Below, one piece after another: positions 5,582 to 5,987 of a stretch of 5,987 nt of DNA. Source of the stretch: Dehalococcoidia bacterium (GTDB lineage Bacteria; Chloroflexota; Dehalococcoidia; Lucifugimonadales; UBA3495); assembly GCA_022823105.1 (NCBI GenBank), contig JAJDXU010000109.1:1-5987 (forward strand), read 5' to 3'. A model generated the notes under the pieces. That model did not search any database. It saw only the letters and a list, made by a program, of their open reading frames with translations, and was not told the DNA's origin. Position 1 is the stretch's first letter. Each line of letters opens with the position of its first letter. A program made the translations under genes and the position numbers.

Positions 5582-5987
5582 GTTCTTCTCTAACCCTCGG
5601 GTTCAACAGGTGGTCATATTTTGGGTAATGCACGGAATTCAGGCACAATCCCCTGGCGGGGAGGGTCCTGATCTGTCCGTAATTTTCGATTCGTCCCGCC
5701 AGTGTTTCTGCCATGGCGTGTACTGGGAGTTTCCCCTTGCCGATCTCCAGCAGGACTGCGTTCACTCGCCGTATCTGGTGTCTGAGGAAGCCGTTGGCGG
5801 AGCAGTCGATGGCAATCACGTCGGAGACGCCAGGTTGGCGATTAATCTCCCACTTGCGGACGTGGCGAACCGTGCTCCGTTCGATGGGATGGCTCGTAAC
5901 GACGTGCCGGAAATCCCTGATGCCGACGAGGCTGGCCGCTGCTGTTCGGATGCTATCCAGATCCAGGTATGCCGTCTCCAGGTGATG
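5568..5987 (-). CDS. truA: tRNA pseudouridine synthase A, C-terminal part (5' end outside window)
   Basis: TruA converts uridines 38-40 in the anticodon stem of several tRNAs to pseudouridine. The frame is open to the right edge; 139 residues are visible, roughly the C-terminal half. Translating in from the edge gives LVGIRDFRHV, matching the TruA 'l-x-G-x-h-D-F' element. It is followed by the RSTVRHVRKWEI strand and then ANGFLRHQIRRVNAVLLEIGKGKL, the counterpart of the conserved 'FlxhMVRnivGxLxxVGxG' helix. LPARGLCLNSVHYP closes the fold as 'aPAxGLxLxxVxYP'. Met-Val in the helix is replaced by Gln-Ile, and the Gly of 'ivG' by Ala. A charged tail of about 16 residues follows the domain. The catalytic Asp lies in the part outside the window. 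The GTG at 5819 is an internal Val codon, not the start. The gene overlaps rplM by 14 bases. Confidence 0.92.
   Translation of the reverse strand, partial: HHLETAYLDLDSIRTAAASLVGIRDFRHVVTSHPIERSTVRHVRKWEINRQPGVSDVIAIDCSANGFLRHQIRRVNAVLLEIGKGKLPVHAMAETLAGRIENYGQIRTLPARGLCLNSVHYPKYDHLLNPRVREEHETR

Noticed and set aside
1..5987. CRISPR array, transposon ends, tRNA or rRNA genes, prophage or a defence island.
   Set aside because: No regularly spaced repeats, transposase motifs, terminal inverted repeats, cloverleaf-like sequences or phage genes were seen. Every larger stretch is a housekeeping gene or a short gap.

Overview
This is a GC-rich bacterial chromosome segment made almost entirely of housekeeping genes. 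The best taxonomic guess is Chloroflexota, possibly Dehalococcoidia. That guess rests on the TruA 'FLRHQIRR' variant, the small RDD proteins, and a coiled-coil protein with an 'NHTHDSDG' tail next to the ribosomal genes. It is an inference from general familiarity, not from a search.

Left part, + strand: the window opens inside metK (S-adenosylmethionine synthetase), which ends at 641 and is followed by an intrinsic terminator. A 219-base gap with a second stem-loop and a weak promoter candidate leads to a divergent RDD-like membrane protein (861-1310). Next comes a complete phosphoglucomutase/phosphomannomutase (1436-2848) whose extended -10 element sits directly on its start codon, suggesting a leaderless mRNA. 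It is followed at 48 bases by a short canonical RDD protein (2897-3229). After a 90-base gap with a possible promoter comes a CcdA/DsbD-type thiol-disulfide transporter (3320-4240) with a perfect Shine-Dalgarno.

Right part, - strand: the transcript runs from the right edge leftward as truA (3' part only), rplM (L13), rpsI (S9) and a small membrane-anchored coiled-coil protein (4657 to 4325). truA and rplM overlap by 14 bases, and the later gaps are 45 and 36 bases, so this looks like one operon. truA-rplM-rpsI is a widespread bacterial order, usually at the end of the large ribosomal protein cluster.

The two strands converge on one strong symmetric hairpin at 4260-4298 with A/T tracts on both sides, which should terminate both transcripts. 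I see no mobile element, CRISPR array, tRNA, rRNA or toxin-antitoxin module, and nothing that amounts to a new defence or biosynthetic system. The most interesting points are modest: the two unequal RDD proteins flanking the phosphohexomutase, the likely leaderless start of that gene, the uncharacterised coiled-coil protein riding on the ribosomal operon, and a CcdA homologue with no visible thioredoxin or cytochrome partner.
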